DNA of 64,000 nt from Planctomycetota bacterium (GCA_022446815.1 JAKVCD010000002.1:124001-188000); one strand, 5' to 3'. Counted from the stretch's first letter, positions 7,848 to 17,439 are shown. Notes: generated by a model from the letters alone, not told the origin. Program-made: numbers and translations.

Positions 7848-8966
7848 GTGAAGGTCGCCGTCGTAAAAGAGATCAAAGCACAGGAGAACCGCGTCGCGCT
7901 GACCCCTGCGGGGGTCGACCGCCTCGTCGCGGCAGGTCACAGCGTCGTCGTTGAGGCGGGCGCAGGTATCGGGAGCAGCCAAGCTGACTCTGCCTATGTC
8001 CGGGCTGGCGCGACCATCATCGAGGACGTCGAGGAGATCTGGGCCCAGGCTGAGATGGTGATCAAGGTGAAGGAGCCGCTCGAGGAAGAGTGGCCGCGGA
8101 TGCGCGCTGGGCAGATCCTCTTTACTTACCTGCACCTCGCCGCAGATGAACGCCTCACGCGCGCGCTCATCGAAACGGGCTCCCACTGCTTCGCCTATGA
8201 GACCCTGGAGCTCGACGGCGCGCTCCCGCTGCTGACGCCCATGAGCGAGGTCGCCGGGCGTATGTCGATCCAGGACGGCGCCAAGTGCCTCGAGCGGCAC
8301 CACGGCGGCGTGGGGACCTTGTTGGGTGGAGTCCCCGGTGTCGCCCCTGCTCGCGTGCTCATTCTAGGAGGCGGCGTGGTGGGGACGCAGGCAGCTAGGA
8401 TGGCAGCAGGTATGGGTGCCGATGTGACCATTTTGGACATCAACCTCGATCGCCTCCGTTACCTAGATGAGATCCTCCCTCCGAACTGCAGGACGGTGTA
8501 CTCGACCCCTATGGCGGTTCGACACGCCCTTAAAGAGTCAGACCTCGTGATTGGCGCTGTGCTCATCCCCGGGGGGGCAGCGCCCAAGCTCGTGCGCAGA
8601 GATGACTTGTCCTTGATGAAGCCCGGCGCGGTCATCGTCGACGTCGCCGTGGATCAAGGCGGCTGCATTGAGACCTGTCGCCCTACGACTCACGACGATC
8701 CGACCTTTGAGGTGGAAGGGGTCGTTCACTACTGCGTGGCAAACATGCCTGGCGCGGTCCCTCGCACGAGCACCTTCGCCCTCTCCAACGCCACCCTCCC
8801 TTGGATCCTGCAGCTCGCGAACCTCGGGGTGAAGGGCGCGATTGAGACGAGCGCAGAACTGGCCTCTGCGGCGAACACTGTCGGTGGTCAGCTGACCTGC
8901 GGCCCGGTGGCGGCAGCCTTTGACCTCGAGGCGATCGATCCGCGCGAGGCGGCGCGGGCGCTGTAG
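7848..8966 (+). CDS. ald: Alanine dehydrogenase
   Basis: This 372-residue NAD-dependent L-alanine dehydrogenase reversibly converts L-alanine to pyruvate and ammonia. From the chosen start the protein begins [20 protein letters not shown], and key family residues fall where expected: Arg15, Lys75, His96 and Asp269. The Rossmann motif is [16 protein letters not shown]. An ATG at 7776 would add 24 residues unlike the family, whereas the GTG at 7848 has a perfect AGGAGG six bases upstream and gives the usual family length, so the GTG is preferred. A seven-pair hairpin (7803-7823) then lies in the untranslated leader. The gene is followed after five bases by uppP and was probably transcribed with it. 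Confidence 0.95.
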   Translation: MKVAVVKEIKAQENRVALTPAGVDRLVAAGHSVVVEAGAGIGSSQADSAYVRAGATIIEDVEEIWAQAEMVIKVKEPLEEEWPRMRAGQILFTYLHLAADERLTRALIETGSHCFAYETLELDGALPLLTPMSEVAGRMSIQDGAKCLERHHGGVGTLLGGVPGVAPARVLILGGGVVGTQAARMAAGMGADVTILDINLDRLRYLDEILPPNCRTVYSTPMAVRHALKESDLVIGAVLIPGGAAPKLVRRDDLSLMKPGAVIVDVAVDQGGCIETCRPTTHDDPTFEVEGVVHYCVANMPGAVPRTSTFALSNATLPWILQLANLGVKGAIETSAELASAANTVGGQLTCGPVAAAFDLEAIDPREAARAL

Positions 8967-8971
8967 GGAGC

Positions 8972-9781
8972 ATGGAGCTCCTAGAGGCGCTCTTTCTCGG
9001 GCTCGTTGAGGGGGTCACAGAGTTTCTGCCCATCAGCTCGACCGGTCACCTGCTGCTAGCGCAGCGGGCGCTAGGGATCGAGCGCGGTGAGGCCGCAGAC
9101 GCTTGGAGCATCTGCGTCCAAGGCGGAGCGATCGTCGCCGTCTTGGCGCTATACCCTGCGCGCTGCAAGCAGCTCTTCAGGGGCCTCCTCGGTCAAGATC
9201 AAGAGGGGCGGTCTCTAGGCTTGGCGATCCTAGTTGCCTTCATGCCAGCCGCGATCATCGGTTTGCTCGCTAAGGACGCCATCCGGGCTCAGCTCTTTGG
9301 GCTCACTCCCGTAGCTTGGGCTTGGCTAGTCGGTGGCGTCGTGCTGCTGCTCTTGGGAAAGCGTATGCGCCCGGAGGCGGGGGGGCGGGAGCTCTCTACC
9401 CTCGGGCTGGCCGGTGCGCTTGGGATCGGACTGCTCCAGTGCGCCGCCTTTTGGCCAGGGACGAGCCGCAGCCTCGTCACGATCCTCGGCGGTGTCCTCG
9501 TCGGCCTCTCGGTCGCAGCGGCGGTGGAGTTCAGCTTCCTGCTCGGACTCTTAACTCTGCTCGCTGCGAGCGTCTATGAGGGCTGGGCCGCTAGGGAGGC
9601 GCTCGCTAGCGCATACTCGCCGATGGTCATGGCGGCGGGCTTCGTAGCGGCTTTTGTCTCGGCAGTCCTCTCCATGCGCTTCCTCGTCGCTTGGGTCCGT
9701 GAGCGGGGGCTAGGGCTCTTCGGTTGGTATCGAGTGGCGTTGGGCTTAGGCGTGCTCTACTGGCTAGGGGCCTTCGGGTGA
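8972..9781 (+). CDS. uppP: Undecaprenyl-diphosphatase, BacA/UppP type
   Basis: The 269-residue integral membrane enzyme removes a phosphate from undecaprenyl diphosphate and so recycles the lipid carrier used for peptidoglycan and surface polysaccharides. The two signature blocks are present: [17 protein letters not shown] near the N-terminus and [13 protein letters not shown] in the second half. At least seven hydrophobic segments follow the family layout, and the length is normal. The start is five bases after the ald stop with GGGAG just before it. The stop overlaps the GTG start of the next gene by four bases (GTGA). Confidence 0.96.
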   Translation: MELLEALFLGLVEGVTEFLPISSTGHLLLAQRALGIERGEAADAWSICVQGGAIVAVLALYPARCKQLFRGLLGQDQEGRSLGLAILVAFMPAAIIGLLAKDAIRAQLFGLTPVAWAWLVGGVVLLLLGKRMRPEAGGRELSTLGLAGALGIGLLQCAAFWPGTSRSLVTILGGVLVGLSVAAAVEFSFLLGLLTLLAASVYEGWAAREALASAYSPMVMAAGFVAAFVSAVLSMRFLVAWVRERGLGLFGWYRVALGLGVLYWLGAFG

Positions 9782-10752
9782 GCGAGCGCAAGAGAGCGCT
9801 CGTGACTGGGCTCACGGGGCAGGACGGGAGCTATCTAGCTGAGTTTCTCTTGGAGAAGGGGTACGAGGTCTTCGGCCTCGTGAGGCGCTCGAGCATGCCG
9901 CGGCTGGAGCGCGTGCAGGGGATCCTCAGCGACGTCGAGGTCGTGTATGGCGATCTCATCGATCAGTCGAGCTTGCAGCGCGTGATGGGAGACTGCCGAC
10001 CGCATGAGATCTACAACCTCGCCGCGCAGTCCTTCGTCCCCACCTCCTTCGCTGAGCCGGTATTGACGGCCGAGGTCACGGCTCTCGGCGCTACCCGGAT
10101 GCTAGAGGCGATGAGGCACGTCTGTCCGGAGTCTCGCTTCTATCAGGCTTCGAGCTCGGAGATGTTTGGCGCGGTCCGAGAGACGCCTCAGAATGAGATG
10201 ACGCCCTTTGTGCCGCAGAGCCCTTATGGGCTCTCTAAGCTCTATGCCCACTGGACGACAGTTCAGCATCGAGAGGCGTATGGCGTCTTTGCTTGCAGCG
10301 GAATCCTCTTCAATCATGAGTCGCCGCGCCGAGGCGAGGAGTTTGTCACGCGCAAGATCGCGAAGGCGGCAGCCAGGATCTCACTTGGCCTGCAAGACGT
10401 ACTCTATCTTGGCAACCTGGACGCTCGCAGGGACTGGGGCTTCGCGGGCGACTATGTTCGAGCTATGTGGCTCATGCTCCAGGGAGACGAGGCGGACGAC
10501 TACGTGATCGCTACCGGTCAGACAAACAGCGTTCGAGAGTTTTGCGCGCGTGCTTTTGAGCGGGTCGGGCTCCGGTGGGAGGAGCACGTCGAGACACAGG
10601 AGGCGCTCGTTCGTCCGCTCGAGGTGGACCTCCTCGTCGGAGACGCGAGCCGCGCGAAAGAGCGGTTGGGCTGGGAGCCGACGGTCACCTTCGATGGCTT
10701 AGTCGAGATGATGGTCGACGCGGAGCTCGCGCTGCTCGACGCGCCGGGCTGA
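9778..10752 (+). CDS. gmd: GDP-mannose 4,6-dehydratase
   Basis: This 324-residue short-chain dehydrogenase/reductase makes GDP-4-keto-6-deoxymannose, the precursor of GDP-fucose, GDP-rhamnose or GDP-perosamine. It shows the diagnostic NADP motif [21 protein letters not shown], the catalytic blocks SSSEMFG and YGLSK, and the family-specific stretch [20 protein letters not shown]. The GTG at 9778 overlaps the uppP stop by four bases and places the family N-terminus correctly, so the upstream ATG at 9724 is rejected. No fucose synthase or other GDP-sugar reductase is next to it. It may feed the lipopolysaccharide or exopolysaccharide made by other genes of the window. Confidence 0.94.
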   Translation: MSERKRALVTGLTGQDGSYLAEFLLEKGYEVFGLVRRSSMPRLERVQGILSDVEVVYGDLIDQSSLQRVMGDCRPHEIYNLAAQSFVPTSFAEPVLTAEVTALGATRMLEAMRHVCPESRFYQASSSEMFGAVRETPQNEMTPFVPQSPYGLSKLYAHWTTVQHREAYGVFACSGILFNHESPRRGEEFVTRKIAKAAARISLGLQDVLYLGNLDARRDWGFAGDYVRAMWLMLQGDEADDYVIATGQTNSVREFCARAFERVGLRWEEHVETQEALVRPLEVDLLVGDASRAKERLGWEPTVTFDGLVEMMVDAELALLDAPG

Positions 10753-10784
10753 GCCCGCTGACGATCAGTCCCTGAGCGGACGCG

Positions 10785-11504
10785 TTATGAGCCGCGATAG
10801 GACTTGACCCATGCGGAGAGGTGCTTGCCTGGGCACTCTGTGTTGCTGAGGTCTGAGTGCAGCAAGACCTTCCCGAGGGGGATGCTGTTCTCTCGGCGTA
10901 GGTCGTCTAGCAGCCCCTCGAGGGCTGCGCACGCCGCGGTGGAGGGGGCGCCGTGGTTGAAGTCGCCGAGGAGGCAGATCCCAATGTTCCGTCGGTTCTT
11001 CTGGCTGTTGCCAGCATGAGCTCCCTGCCAGGTGAGCTCACGACCCTCAAAGATTCGGCCGCGCGCGTCGATCAGGAAGTGGTAGCCGATGTCTCCCCAG
11101 CCGTTCACGTCTAGGTGGTACCTTTGGATGCTGCGGACAGCATGTGCGCTCTGCGAGAAGCTCCCGTTGAACACGGTCGCACCTACCTCGTCTGAGTGGT
11201 GCACGGTGATCTTCTCCCAGCGACCGCCCACGACATTGACCCTGCTGGCTTTGTGCGGGCGCGCGCCCCACTCAGGGCGTCGGTGGATCGTCTGGGTGAT
11301 GCCAGCTGGTGTGATGGAGGGCGATTTTGTGACGCTGGGACGGCGCTGTTCGCCTTGATCGCGGCGCACTGTGAGGCGTCCCGCTTGACGGTCGTCAGCT
11401 CGCTCTAGCTCGCTCCGGAGGGAGCCCTTTGTGGTGTTACAGCCTCCTGGGAGGAGCAGGAGGAGCCCTAGGGCGAGGAGCTGGCTGATCCGCGGGGTGA
11501 ACAT
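10785..11504 (-). CDS. Lipoprotein N-acetylmuramoyl-L-alanine amidase (PGRP/Amidase_2 fold)
   Basis: From the ATG at 11504 the 239-residue protein begins with a lipoprotein signal (SQLLALGLLLLLPGGC). The C-terminal 160 residues are an Amidase_2/PGRP domain with zinc-ligand candidates in ITVHHSDEVG and in LLHSDLSNTECPGK, and the block GWGDIGYHFLIDARGRIFEGRE. It would cleave the amide between muramic acid and the stem peptide on the periplasmic side, in wall turnover or recycling. The start was chosen because GAGAGG lies just upstream and the lipobox follows. An ATG at 11597 would bury the signal peptide. It is divergent from the TPR peptidase gene, with a 78-base shared promoter region. Confidence 0.88.
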   Translation of the reverse strand: MFTPRISQLLALGLLLLLPGGCNTTKGSLRSELERADDRQAGRLTVRRDQGEQRRPSVTKSPSITPAGITQTIHRRPEWGARPHKASRVNVVGGRWEKITVHHSDEVGATVFNGSFSQSAHAVRSIQRYHLDVNGWGDIGYHFLIDARGRIFEGRELTWQGAHAGNSQKNRRNIGICLLGDFNHGAPSTAACAALEGLLDDLRRENSIPLGKVLLHSDLSNTECPGKHLSAWVKSYRGS

Positions 11505-11529
11505 GAGCCTCTCTCGTACATAATTGAAG

Positions 11530-11539
11530 GTTCGCGAAC
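11530..11539. promoter_or_regulatory. Palindromic operator candidate
   Basis: GTTCGCGAAC is a perfect ten-base palindrome in the middle of the short divergent intergenic region between the amidase and the TPR peptidase. It is well placed for a dimeric regulator, but a palindrome this short also occurs by chance. Confidence 0.3.
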
Positions 11540-11548
11540 AAGGACAGA

Positions 11549-11576
11549 GGGACAGGGATCCTTTGCCTACTACAAT
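11549..11576 (+). promoter_or_regulatory. Candidate promoter of the TPR peptidase, leaderless
   Basis: GGGACA (11549-11554), 16 bases, then TACAAT (11571-11576; five of six to TATAAT). The ATG follows after exactly six bases, so the predicted transcription start coincides with the start codon. Confidence 0.5.
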
Positions 11577-11582
11577 TCTGGG

Positions 11583-14543
11583 ATGAGCCTGCAGCATCTA
11601 CGCACTCCGCCTTTGACCTTCGCCTTGGGCGCTTGCTTCGCGCTCTGCCTCGCGGTCCCGGGCGCATTCGGGGTACAGGAGAGTGAGGCGGAGCTTGAGG
11701 CTCTCCTTGAGGAGGAGCGCGAGGAGGCAGACCGGTTGCGGAGGAGAGGCCGGCTAGAGGAGGCTCTAGGGGTGCTCAAAGGGCTCCTGAGGGACGAGCC
11801 CGAGGACTCGATGAGCAGAGCTATGCGCGGGCGCTGTCGGGCAGATATGTGTGATTGGGGCGCGGCTGAAGAGGACATGTTGCGCGCGTTGCGAGATGCT
11901 CGGGAGGGCCTCGCGGGCTTGAAGGTCCGTCGATACGTCGCCCGGCATCTAGGGGAGGTCTATCTATCTCTGGGCAGGTATGAGGAGGCGTTAGAGCTCG
12001 CCGGCGATCCGGACTTTGGCCTCTCTCCTGCTACTCATGGAGAGGATGCATGGGTGCTCGCGCGTGCTCTCTTAGGGGGTGGAGATAGGGAGAGCGCCAT
12101 GGGCATCCTTCGGGCAGGGGCAGAGAGCTCCCGTGGTCAAGATTGGCAGGGGCTCCTTGGGAAGGCTCGCTGTCAGCAGGCCCTCGGGCTCTTAGAGCCG
12201 GCCAACATGACTCTCTTGGAGGCTGAGGCTCTGGCGAAGCGCTCGGGAGGCGCCGAGGCAGCCCTCCACGTCGCGATGGGTGATCTCTTCTTCGAGGCCT
12301 ATAGAGAGGTCGCAGACGCTCAGATCTCAGCGGAGGCTCGGTACCGCTCTGCGCTGGACCTTGCTCCAGGAAACACGGACGCCCTGCTTGGCCTGTTTCG
12401 TCTCCGCAGGGTGAACTGGAAGAAGTCGCGAGAGCCGGCCTCAGAGCTGATGATGAAGGCGCTCGAGTCGAGTCCGCGCTCGGTCGCAGTGCTCATTGAG
12501 GCCTGCGCCTTCGATCTCTTTGACGGGAAGCTCCCGAGCGCTCGGGCTCGGCTCAAGGAGCTGGACTCCTTGGCAGGCGGGCGCAGAGAGGTCGTGACCC
12601 TGCACGCGGCGATGGCTTGGATTGAGCATCGTCGAGATCGTTGCGAGGAGCTCTTGGCCTCGCTCGCAGAGGCGGACCCTGGTGACGCGCGCCCGGAGCG
12701 AGAGGTCGGAAGGCACCTCGTCGAGCTCTATCGCTTCGCTGAAGGCGTCCCTTTCTTGCAGCGTGCTGTCGAGCGCGACGACTCCGACTACGAGGCTTGG
12801 ACCCAGCTCGGTCGGGCCCTCGCTAACTCTGGCGACGAGGACGGGGCTCGCGAAGCTCTCAAGGAGGCCGGGCGGGCCGCTGGCCTCAGGCAAGACGCCT
12901 GGCGCAACAATATGACGCTCGTGCTGGATCGAATGCTCGCGGAACAAACTGAGAGCGAGCACGGGGACCTGATCTTCGCCTGGGCTCCCGATGCGGCAGA
13001 GGTCTTTGAGGTCTACCTGGTGCCTTTCTATGTCGAGGCGCGAGAAGAACTCGCTGTGAGGTATGGGTACACGCCACCTCCCGTTCGGATTGAGGTCTTC
13101 AGGGAGCTCGGCGACTTCTCAGTGCGCTCAACAGGCTTCGAAGGTTTCCCCGCCCTCGGCGTCTGCTTTGGGCCCGTCGTTACGAGCGTCTCGCCGCTGT
13201 CGGCTATGCGCGGTCGATTCTCATGGGCTCGGACTGCCTTTCATGAGTTCTCTCACGTGATTCACCTGGGCCTCTCCCAGAACCGCTGCCCTCGGTGGAT
13301 TACGGAGGGGATCGCTACGTGGGAGGAAGTGAATCGGGATCCGAGCTGGACGAGGAACATGCGGCGGGAGCTGATCGACTCTCGCGCCAACAGTGATTTG
13401 ATCCCTGTCCGAGAGCTGAACCGGGCCTTCCGAGGGCCGCGGATCTTGTTTGGCTACTATCAAGGTGGCCTGCTCGTAGAGATGCTCGTTCGCGATCACG
13501 GGTTCAGACCTCTCGTGAAGATCCTTGAGGCCTTCAACCGTGGACGCGACCTCGACGGCGCCTTCCGGGAGGTCTTTGATATGACGCCTGAGGAGGTGGA
13601 CGCGCGCTTCCTCCGCTTCGTAGATGAGAAGATCGCGGGCTTGAAGATTGAGCCACGCTGGACATCTCGGACCCTCGTTCGGCTCCGGCTGGAGACCCCG
13701 CCGGCCCCTCCCTCAGGTGAGGCTGCGCGACTCGCTTGGCAGCAAGACGTCAGCACGCAAGCTTGGGGCTCTTGGCAGGCCGGTCGCAGGGTGGACGCCG
13801 AGGATGCGCTGCGTCGACTGCGAGACGCTGGCTTGCAGGGGCCGCGTTCGCTCTTCTTGCAAGCTGAGATGGCTCTGGCAACCGCAGACCCTCGCGAGGC
13901 TGTCCGGCTGTGGCGCCGTGGGCTCAAAGCTGGGGGTGAAGACTTTCGGGCACGGGTGGGGCTTGGTCGTGCGCTCGCCTCCTTCGGTGAGGATGAGGAG
14001 GCCTTGGAGCACTACCAGGTCGCAGAGCAGCTCTTCCCGGGCTTCGATGACCCGTCTATGGCTGCAGAGCTCTTAGTCTCTGAGATGCACTCAAAGGCCG
14101 GTAGGGAGGCTGAGGCGATGGCTGCCTCTGAACGGCGGCTCCGGTGGGACGTTGGCAATTACAGGGCTCGGAGAGACATGGCGCGCTGGCACGCTGGAGG
14201 TGAGCGGTGGGCAGAGGTTGCGGAGCTGCTTCGGCAGGCGAACGAGATCGATCCCTTCTCCAGGGGTCATCACATGGACTGGGCTGAGGCCTTGGCCGAG
14301 CTGGAGCGGTGGGATGAGGCGCTGCGTGAGTGGCAGGTCGCGCAGAGGGTGCCCGCGGCCCTCAACCTTGAGGGGCCTGAGCCCATGAGCAATGAAGAGC
14401 GGGGAGTCTGCTTGGCAGGAGAGGCGCGCGCGCTGAAGGAGCTCGGGAGAGCTCGCGAAGCTCGTGAGCGCGCGGCGGAGGCGCTTGGTTACGACCCTGA
14501 CAACGAGCCGGCGGCAGAGCTCTTAGAGGAGCTCGACGGCTGA
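11583..14543 (+). CDS. Secreted TPR protein with gluzincin (peptidase MA-like) metalloprotease domain
   Basis: The 986-residue protein has a signal peptide (residues 1-31, ending near PGAFGVQ), a long TPR-like helical region (about 35-455), a central peptidase domain (about 475-680) and further TPR-like repeats to the end. The zinc motif HEFSH starts at His554, and the downstream WITEGIATWEE block supplies the third-ligand Glu typical of gluzincins. Similar TPR-peptidase fusions are common in Planctomycetota and substrates are unknown. No ribosome binding site is seen, and a -10 hexamer lies six bases before the ATG. The last 55 bases overlap the convergent methyltransferase gene. Metalloprotease activity is probable because the motif is complete, but it is untested. 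Confidence 0.85.
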   Translation: MSLQHLRTPPLTFALGACFALCLAVPGAFGVQESEAELEALLEEEREEADRLRRRGRLEEALGVLKGLLRDEPEDSMSRAMRGRCRADMCDWGAAEEDMLRALRDAREGLAGLKVRRYVARHLGEVYLSLGRYEEALELAGDPDFGLSPATHGEDAWVLARALLGGGDRESAMGILRAGAESSRGQDWQGLLGKARCQQALGLLEPANMTLLEAEALAKRSGGAEAALHVAMGDLFFEAYREVADAQISAEARYRSALDLAPGNTDALLGLFRLRRVNWKKSREPASELMMKALESSPRSVAVLIEACAFDLFDGKLPSARARLKELDSLAGGRREVVTLHAAMAWIEHRRDRCEELLASLAEADPGDARPEREVGRHLVELYRFAEGVPFLQRAVERDDSDYEAWTQLGRALANSGDEDGAREALKEAGRAAGLRQDAWRNNMTLVLDRMLAEQTESEHGDLIFAWAPDAAEVFEVYLVPFYVEAREELAVRYGYTPPPVRIEVFRELGDFSVRSTGFEGFPALGVCFGPVVTSVSPLSAMRGRFSWARTAFHEFSHVIHLGLSQNRCPRWITEGIATWEEVNRDPSWTRNMRRELIDSRANSDLIPVRELNRAFRGPRILFGYYQGGLLVEMLVRDHGFRPLVKILEAFNRGRDLDGAFREVFDMTPEEVDARFLRFVDEKIAGLKIEPRWTSRTLVRLRLETPPAPPSGEAARLAWQQDVSTQAWGSWQAGRRVDAEDALRRLRDAGLQGPRSLFLQAEMALATADPREAVRLWRRGLKAGGEDFRARVGLGRALASFGEDEEALEHYQVAEQLFPGFDDPSMAAELLVSEMHSKAGREAEAMAASERRLRWDVGNYRARRDMARWHAGGERWAEVAELLRQANEIDPFSRGHHMDWAEALAELERWDEALREWQVAQRVPAALNLEGPEPMSNEERGVCLAGEARALKELGRAREARERAAEALGYDPDNEPAAELLEELDG

Positions 14544-15262
14544 GGCTTCGTGACCACCGCGAGCATCCACCCGCGGAGAGGGGCGAGCAGCTCTGTCGCG
14601 CAGGTAAGCTTCTCGTATGCGGCGGCCAACAGAAACAGCGCAGGGTTGAACTGGAAGTAGCAGGGGTACTGACTCAAGAAGCGGACAGACTCGGCCTCGA
14701 GCCCGTGGGTGCTGCAGAGGCGGCGGACAGCTCCGCGAGTGTTGCACTGATAGTGCGCAGGGAAGACGTCCTCCTCTTCCCGCCCCTCAGTGATGCGTAC
14801 TATCGTTGGGTGGAGGCTGTTTGGGATGGCCATCGAGATCAGCGAGGCATAGTCCCAGAGGCTGGGTGTCAGGAACACGTAGCTCCCTCCAGGCCGGAGG
14901 ATGCGCTCGACCTCCCGGAAGACAGCGTCGGCGTCTTCCACATGCTCCATCACAGCGCGGGAGTAGGCGATGTCGACTGAGGCGTCTTCGAGACCCGTAT
15001 TGCCAGCGTCTGCGTTGTGGATGTCGATCCCCTCTGGGAGATCATCCGCGCGAAAGTCGACCAGGTCGATACCCCAGAGCTTGTCCACATCCCCGAGGAA
15101 GTGGCGCAGCAGCGGGGCGGTACGACCACATCCGATCTCGAATAGGGTGTGGTGAGGCTCAACTCGTCTGCGCACCTCACGCTCGAGGACATCATAGGGG
15201 TGGATGTCGTCGCCGTAGATGCGGTCGCGGAGCCGGTCGGTGAGTGAGGGAGTGTCGGGCAC
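14489..15262 (-). CDS. SAM-dependent class I methyltransferase
   Basis: The 257-residue protein has a Rossmann methyltransferase core: the SAM-binding block TLFEIGCGRTAPLL (about residues 38-51), the acidic strand end LWGIDLVDF, and SVDIAYSRAVMEHVEDADAVFREVERILRPGG, which is the usual Methyltransf_11/UbiE-like pattern. The C-terminal third is more hydrophobic, with FQFNPALFLLAAAYEKL. The start is GTG. Substrate is not evident; such proteins often act on lipids or glycans. It overlaps the convergent TPR peptidase by 55 bases and is divergent from tmk with 39 bases between starts. Confidence 0.82.
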   Translation of the reverse strand: MPDTPSLTDRLRDRIYGDDIHPYDVLEREVRRRVEPHHTLFEIGCGRTAPLLRHFLGDVDKLWGIDLVDFRADDLPEGIDIHNADAGNTGLEDASVDIAYSRAVMEHVEDADAVFREVERILRPGGSYVFLTPSLWDYASLISMAIPNSLHPTIVRITEGREEEDVFPAHYQCNTRGAVRRLCSTHGLEAESVRFLSQYPCYFQFNPALFLLAAAYEKLTCATELLAPLRGWMLAVVTKPQPSSSSKSSAAGSLSGS

Positions 15263-15289
15263 GATGAAGCGATGTTGGTCTCAGGAAGC

Positions 15290-15295
15290 TAGGAT
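15290..15295 (+). promoter_or_regulatory. -10 element of tmk, leaderless
   Basis: TAGGAT lies exactly six bases before the tmk ATG. No good -35 hexamer is visible at 16-18 bases upstream, and no ribosome binding site exists between it and the ATG. A leaderless transcript is the simplest reading. Confidence 0.4.
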
Positions 15296-15301
15296 GCTCC
15301 C

Positions 15302-15946
15302 ATGAATACGCCGCAGCAAGAGCGAGGGCGGGGTCGATTTTTCGTCCTCGACGGCATCGACGGCTGTGGGAAGAGCACCCAGGCCCACAGGCTGCTTGAG
15401 GCGCTGTCCCAGAGTGCCGAGGCTGCCGGCAGGATGGGGCCTCTCCATCTGCGGGAGCCCGGGAGCACGGCCCTTGGCGAGCGATTGCGTGAGCTCCTCT
15501 TGGATGGGGAGGCTGAGATAGGACCTCCCTCTGAGGTTCTCCTCTTCGCCTCAGCGCGCAGGCAGCTCCTCACAGAGCTGGTGGCGCCAGCCCTCGCGGA
15601 AGGGAGGGATGTCGTTTGTGAGCGCTTTCACCCGGCGACCCTCTCGTATCAGGCCCACGCAGGTGCACTCGACTTTGACGAGGTCCTAGCGCTCCTTACG
15701 ACCTGGGCGGGCGACCCGACCCCGGACCTGTGCGTCGTGATTGAGGTGGACCCTGATCGGGCCGCCTCTCGGCGCGGCGGCGATGATGATCGGATTGAGG
15801 CCCGCGGGTTGGAGTATCAGCGGAATGTTGCGGAGGGCTTCCGGCGCTGTGTGGACGAGATCAGCTGGGTCGTGAGCGTGGACGGTGAAGGGAGCGTTGA
15901 TGAGGTCGCGGCGCGTGTGATGCAGGAGGTTGAGCGTGGGGCTTGA
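15302..15946 (+). CDS. tmk: Thymidylate kinase
   Basis: This 214-residue P-loop kinase phosphorylates dTMP to dTDP. The Walker A motif is FVLDGIDGCGKSTQ, the substrate block is CERFHPATLSYQ (a variant of the usual D-R-Y/F), and the LID region contains RRGGDDDRIEARGLEYQRNV. The length is typical. The last 11 bases overlap the preferred holB start, and the tmk-holB pairing is common in bacteria. There is no Shine-Dalgarno sequence before the ATG; a -10-like TAGGAT sits six bases upstream. Confidence 0.96.
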   Translation: MNTPQQERGRGRFFVLDGIDGCGKSTQAHRLLEALSQSAEAAGRMGPLHLREPGSTALGERLRELLLDGEAEIGPPSEVLLFASARRQLLTELVAPALAEGRDVVCERFHPATLSYQAHAGALDFDEVLALLTTWAGDPTPDLCVVIEVDPDRAASRRGGDDDRIEARGLEYQRNVAEGFRRCVDEISWVVSVDGEGSVDEVAARVMQEVERGA

Positions 15947-16985
15947 GCGACCGGAAGGGCACGACCTTCAGATCGAGGGGCTCTGGTCTGCAGCCCGAGA
16001 TGAGCGCCTGCCCCATGCGCTTATGTTTACAGGGGCTGACGGGATCGGGAAGCATATGGCGGCCCGCTGGTTTCTCGCTGGCCTGTTCTGCGAGCGGGGG
16101 CCAGGCCCGCCTTGCGGCGAGTGTGGCGCATGTCGGCGCTTGGCCGCAGGGAGCTTCGGTGATCTCTTCGTCGTCGATCCTGAAGAGGAGGGGGGCGACC
16201 GAATCAAGATCGGAAGGATCGCTCGTAGAGAGCAAGAGGATGGCGGCTGTCTTGAGGAGTTCCTCTCGCTGCGGCCTGCAGAGGGCGGTTGGCGAGGCGT
16301 CATCCTTCGAGATGTGGAGCTAGCTACCCGTGAGGCTGAGAACGCGCTGCTCAAGACCTTGGAGGAGCCGGGGGATTCATGCTGCATTGTGTTGGTGACA
16401 GCCCACCCCTCGCGACTTTTAGACACGGTCAGGAGTCGGTGCGTCCAAGTGGGCTTCGAGTCGCCTGAGCGGGAGACTTGTGCGGGGGTCTTGATGGACG
16501 CTGGCTTTGACGCTGAGACCTCCGGTCGTATCTCTAGATGGGTCTCCTCTGCCCCCGGGCGTGCGCTTCGTTGGGCCAGGCGCTCCGCGGTGGCTGAGCG
16601 TCGGCTCCTCACAGAGGTCTTGTCCGGGGATCTAGACGCCCTCGCGGCGACTCCTCAGATCTTGGCGCTTGAGGGAGAGCTTGGAGAGGGGACCCCGGCT
16701 GCACTCGCTAGGCGACGCGCGGTGGGATTCATCGACTTGTGCGTAGATGTGCTGAGAGACTTAGCTCGCCTTGGGGCCGGGGCTCTCGCAGAGGAGCTCC
16801 CTCATGGTGATCTCCCGCAACAAGTGCTTGGCTGCGCGAACGCTCCAAGTGCCGTGAGGCGCGGCGCTGAGAGCTTGTGGCGAGCGCGCAGGGAGCTAGA
16901 CTCAAACTTGGCCCCGGAGGCGGTCTTGGATCGCGCTCTCTCAGAGCTACAAGCTGCTATGGCTGCCTCGCACCCAGCGCGTTAA
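15936..16985 (+). CDS. holB: DNA polymerase III clamp-loader subunit delta'
   Basis: The 349-residue AAA+ protein is part of the clamp loader that places the beta clamp on DNA. It has a P-loop-like GADGIGKHMAARWF, a zinc-ribbon-like segment (CERGPGPPCGECGACRR), NALLKTLEEPGDSC and a sensor block TVRSRCVQV. The P-loop ends in His instead of Ser/Thr, consistent with delta' being ATP-inactive. The GTG at 15936 is preferred over a TTG at 15930 because AGGAGG (15924-15929) lies six bases before the GTG but touches the TTG. Overlap with tmk indicates translational coupling. Confidence 0.92.
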   Translation: MGLERPEGHDLQIEGLWSAARDERLPHALMFTGADGIGKHMAARWFLAGLFCERGPGPPCGECGACRRLAAGSFGDLFVVDPEEEGGDRIKIGRIARREQEDGGCLEEFLSLRPAEGGWRGVILRDVELATREAENALLKTLEEPGDSCCIVLVTAHPSRLLDTVRSRCVQVGFESPERETCAGVLMDAGFDAETSGRISRWVSSAPGRALRWARRSAVAERRLLTEVLSGDLDALAATPQILALEGELGEGTPAALARRRAVGFIDLCVDVLRDLARLGAGALAEELPHGDLPQQVLGCANAPSAVRRGAESLWRARRELDSNLAPEAVLDRALSELQAAMAASHPAR

Positions 16986-17002
16986 AGCCGCCCTGCACAG
17001 AC

Positions 17003-17422
17003 ATGCCTAGCGACCCCCTACATAAAATTGCCGCCGATGACGGCCGGTACGCTCCAGCGGCTTACCAGTTCGTCTTTGAGTCGTTAGAGCCCGCGGTCAA
17101 GATCGCTGGTCGAGAGAATTGTGAGGGGCAAGATCGACATGTCACAGGTCAGGAGCTCCTCCAAGGACTTCGGGCTCACGCACTAGATACCTTCGGGCCC
17201 ATGGCTGCGCATGTTTGGCGCTCTTGGGGACTCTCACGCACCGTGGATTGGGGTGAGATCGTCTTTGTCTTGGTTCGTGCAGGGATGCTCAATCGGCAAG
17301 AGACTGACTCGGTCGAAGACTTTCGAGATGGCTTCGACTTCGAAGAGGCCTTTGTAGAGGGCTACGAGCTCAAGCTGCCTCCCGAGATCCCTGCGCGCCC
17401 TTCAGGCGGCAGCGGCGACTGA
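17003..17422 (+). CDS. Minf_1886 family protein (conserved, function unknown)
   Basis: From the ATG at 17003 the protein has 139 residues and begins MPSDPLHKIAADDGRYAPAAYQFVFESL. It contains RHVTGQELLQGLRAHALDTFGP and the WG-x(3-6)-DWGEIVFVLVRAGML block with a DSVEDFRDGFDFEEAF tail. I recognise this pattern as the Minf_1886 family, a cytosolic protein widespread in Planctomycetota and related phyla with no assigned role. An in-frame ATG at 16877 would overlap holB and add non-family sequence. It follows holB by 17 bases, so co-transcription is likely. Confidence 0.85.
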   Translation: MPSDPLHKIAADDGRYAPAAYQFVFESLEPAVKIAGRENCEGQDRHVTGQELLQGLRAHALDTFGPMAAHVWRSWGLSRTVDWGEIVFVLVRAGMLNRQETDSVEDFRDGFDFEEAFVEGYELKLPPEIPARPSGGSGD

Positions 17423-17439
17423 GTAGCGTCACTCTCCCG

